Of a stretch of DNA of 64,000 bases, positions 62,239 through 64,000 are shown one piece after another; the first letter of the stretch is position 1; every line of letters starts with the position of its first letter. The position numbers were made by a program, and so were the translations under genes. The stretch comes from Gigaspora rosea (lineage: Eukaryota; Glomeromycota; Glomeromycetes; Diversisporales; Gigasporaceae): positions 155,756-219,755 of the forward strand of contig QKWP01000222.1 in the NCBI GenBank assembly GCA_003550325.1. The letters run 5' to 3'. A model generated the notes under the pieces. It was not told where the DNA came from, ran no database searches, and was given only the letters and a program-made list of their open reading frames with translations.

Positions 62239-64000
62239 AGGTTAATAATATGAAGTTAAGAGACACAAGGCTTATAGATTTCTTTAAAATATTAAAGCGA
62301 AGTAGTAGTAACGGTATAACGATTATTAAATTTATATTAAAGACTTCTGAACGAAAGCCCATTATGCTAACACAACCAAATTTGTACCGTTCTTATTTAG
62401 ATATTCATTTGCAACAATTGAGTAAATTCAGAGAAATAAGTTGATTAGCCAAGTATTGATAATTCGTCAAACGTAACTTTTGCAAACTCTTATATTTGGT
62501 TGTAACGAAAAATAATCTCAAAAATGACAAATTAGCAGTTGCACTAAAGCTAAGAACATTATATAAGTATATCTTGAAATTAAAATTTTCTAAGAACCTA
62601 TTATCTACTTATTTTATGTTTCTTTTTAATAAATATAGTCATATAATTGCTATAAGAAAATAATTTCTTTAACTAGAGGTAAAGATAAGAATTTTTTTTA
62701 CATGTTTTTTTACAAATACTTATACTAACTTTGTTTTTTTTTTATATATATACTGTATGTAGTGTTGTCCTAGGTGTCATCACTTGTTGGTGGCTTTCCT
62801 TTTGTTGAGCTGTTATTGGTTTCATCGCTTGCTAGTGATATTCTTTTTGTTGAGCTGTCATTGGTGTCATCGCTTGCTAGTGTCATCGCTTGCTAGTGTT
62901 ATCATTCATTTGGTGTCATTGTTAGTAATATCATTCATTTGTGGGAGCTATTATGTATGAATATTATTTGTAATTTTGCTCATTTGCTTGTCTGTGAGTT
63001 CTGTTATTTATAGGCTTCATCGTTTGGATTCTACTTTCACTGGTGCTATATCTCATTAACGTCACGTCGTTTGTTTGTACTTTTGTATTGTCATACTATT
63101 GTCGCTATTGCTGTTACTAACGTAACTTTATATCGTTGAATTCGTTAATGTAATGTTTTGTTCTTGTTCATTTGTGATACTTTTTTTATATTGTCTTGAT
63201 TGATTACCAAGTTTCTTGGATATCAACTTGTGATAAGTTCTTGACAAAAGCAATATCAAGTTAAAGTTGCTGTGCTAAACCTTAGGATAATTATGATTAG
63301 ATTTGGATGATTGGTTTAGATTAGTGTAAGGTCCAGATAATAGATTGAGGTGGTGTAAAATTAGAGTTAGGTTTGGGTAATATGTTCAGATTAGCGTTAG
63401 ATAGTATAGTAGGGTTTTGATTAATTATGTAATGTTAGAGATGTAGTAGAAATTGTTATATCTTATGCTGTAATAGAGCTATAACAGTTTCTACTACATT
63501 TTTAGTAAGATGTTTAATAAAAGGTATATAAAGTATTCATAAATAATTAATTTATCAGATAAGGTTATTTTACAGACGATTAATTCACAAACAAATTCAT
63601 TTGTACAATATATTTACTGACAATTTTTTTTGGGCTGGAGCAGGGTAGAAGACCTTTACATACTCTACTAAATTCAGATGATGTTTAGCTCCTGCCTCTG
63701 TAATGATGATAATACTGATTTTGTCGACCTCTTTAGAAAATAATTAATTGAATACATAATTTGTATTATAATTCTGGACAGAGAAAGCAATCTCATAAAG
63801 AATATTTATTTTATTTCATAAAGCGTTTGAAAGTTATTAAATTTCTTGATAGCAAATCTTTTAATTGACACTGTAAACCCTTTATTATGCAAAAGATTCT
63901 ATTTATTTTTATTTTTTAAAAAATATTACAGTATTTGATATTTTTTTAGTATATTTTTAGCTATACATTTTTATAATCATTGTTTAAATTAATAAAACTT
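62239..64000. repeat. AT-rich DNA with GTCATCGCTTGCTAGT minisatellite
   Basis: At about 62770-62960 units such as GGTGTCATCGCTTGCTAGTG repeat five or more times; these resemble the complement of the 2041-2203 minisatellite. TTAGGTTTGGGTAAT-like and TTAGATT repeats follow at 63290-63440. A 64-codon frame at 62250-62444 has no motif and is not called. Nothing else seen to the window end. Confidence 0.5.

Overview
The window is eukaryotic: very AT-rich DNA, short GT..AG introns (63-80 bp), tRNA-headed SINEs, LTR/gag remnants, many terminal-inverted-repeat (TIR) elements and no bacterial operon logic. The coding families (SAM plus restriction-endonuclease-like protein, zinc-ribbon/nuclease fragments, RING fragment, long coiled-coil proteins, fungal type Ca2+ pump) suggest a repeat-rich accessory region of an arbuscular mycorrhizal fungus (Glomeromycotina, Rhizophagus-like). 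That is an inference from family recognition, not a database match.

Layout. 0-3.3 kb: low-complexity DNA, foldback repeats, a Thr/Pro-encoding minisatellite and a complete tRNA-derived SINE. 3.4-4.8 kb: two decayed zinc-ribbon/nuclease genes. 4.9-5.8 kb: a broken A32/FtsK-like DNA-packaging ATPase split by a TA-type MITE. 6-11 kb: MITEs, an unknown gene with one stop, and a decayed 2-oxoglutarate oxygenase split by a hAT-like insertion. 12-20.6 kb: accessory fungal gene families (Crinkler-header-like fragment, coiled-coil gene, SAM/nuclease gene with introns, RING gene).

22.8-36.6 kb is the most unusual part. It is a run of minus-strand genes: an unknown protein, four small intact ORFs (two overlapping by 4 bp), two paralogues with an NCLDV-like adaptor motif, and a roughly 960-residue archaeo-eukaryotic primase plus SF3 helicase gene of the D5 type. 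The helicase gene is interrupted by a 4.7-kb element, which carries a SINE, which carries a MITE. Together with the packaging ATPase this looks like a decayed, endogenised Polinton-like or nucleocytoplasmic large-DNA-virus-like element. Three of its upstream regions share an AT-rich motif.

37-48.3 kb: repeats, an assembly gap (39910-40425) in a satellite inside a TIR element, a second SINE, a complete two-gene Harbinger transposon (45241-47943), and a MITE family whose target duplications have the form CC(A/T)6GG. 48.7-52.8 kb: an Mrr-like nuclease remnant and a nearly complete plasma-membrane-type Ca2+-ATPase gene (minus strand, frameshifted by one base). 53-64 kb has no intact gene: a 441-bp tandem duplication, MITEs, an LTR with gypsy gag remnant, and a 3.2-kb nested inverted repeat centred near 60722.
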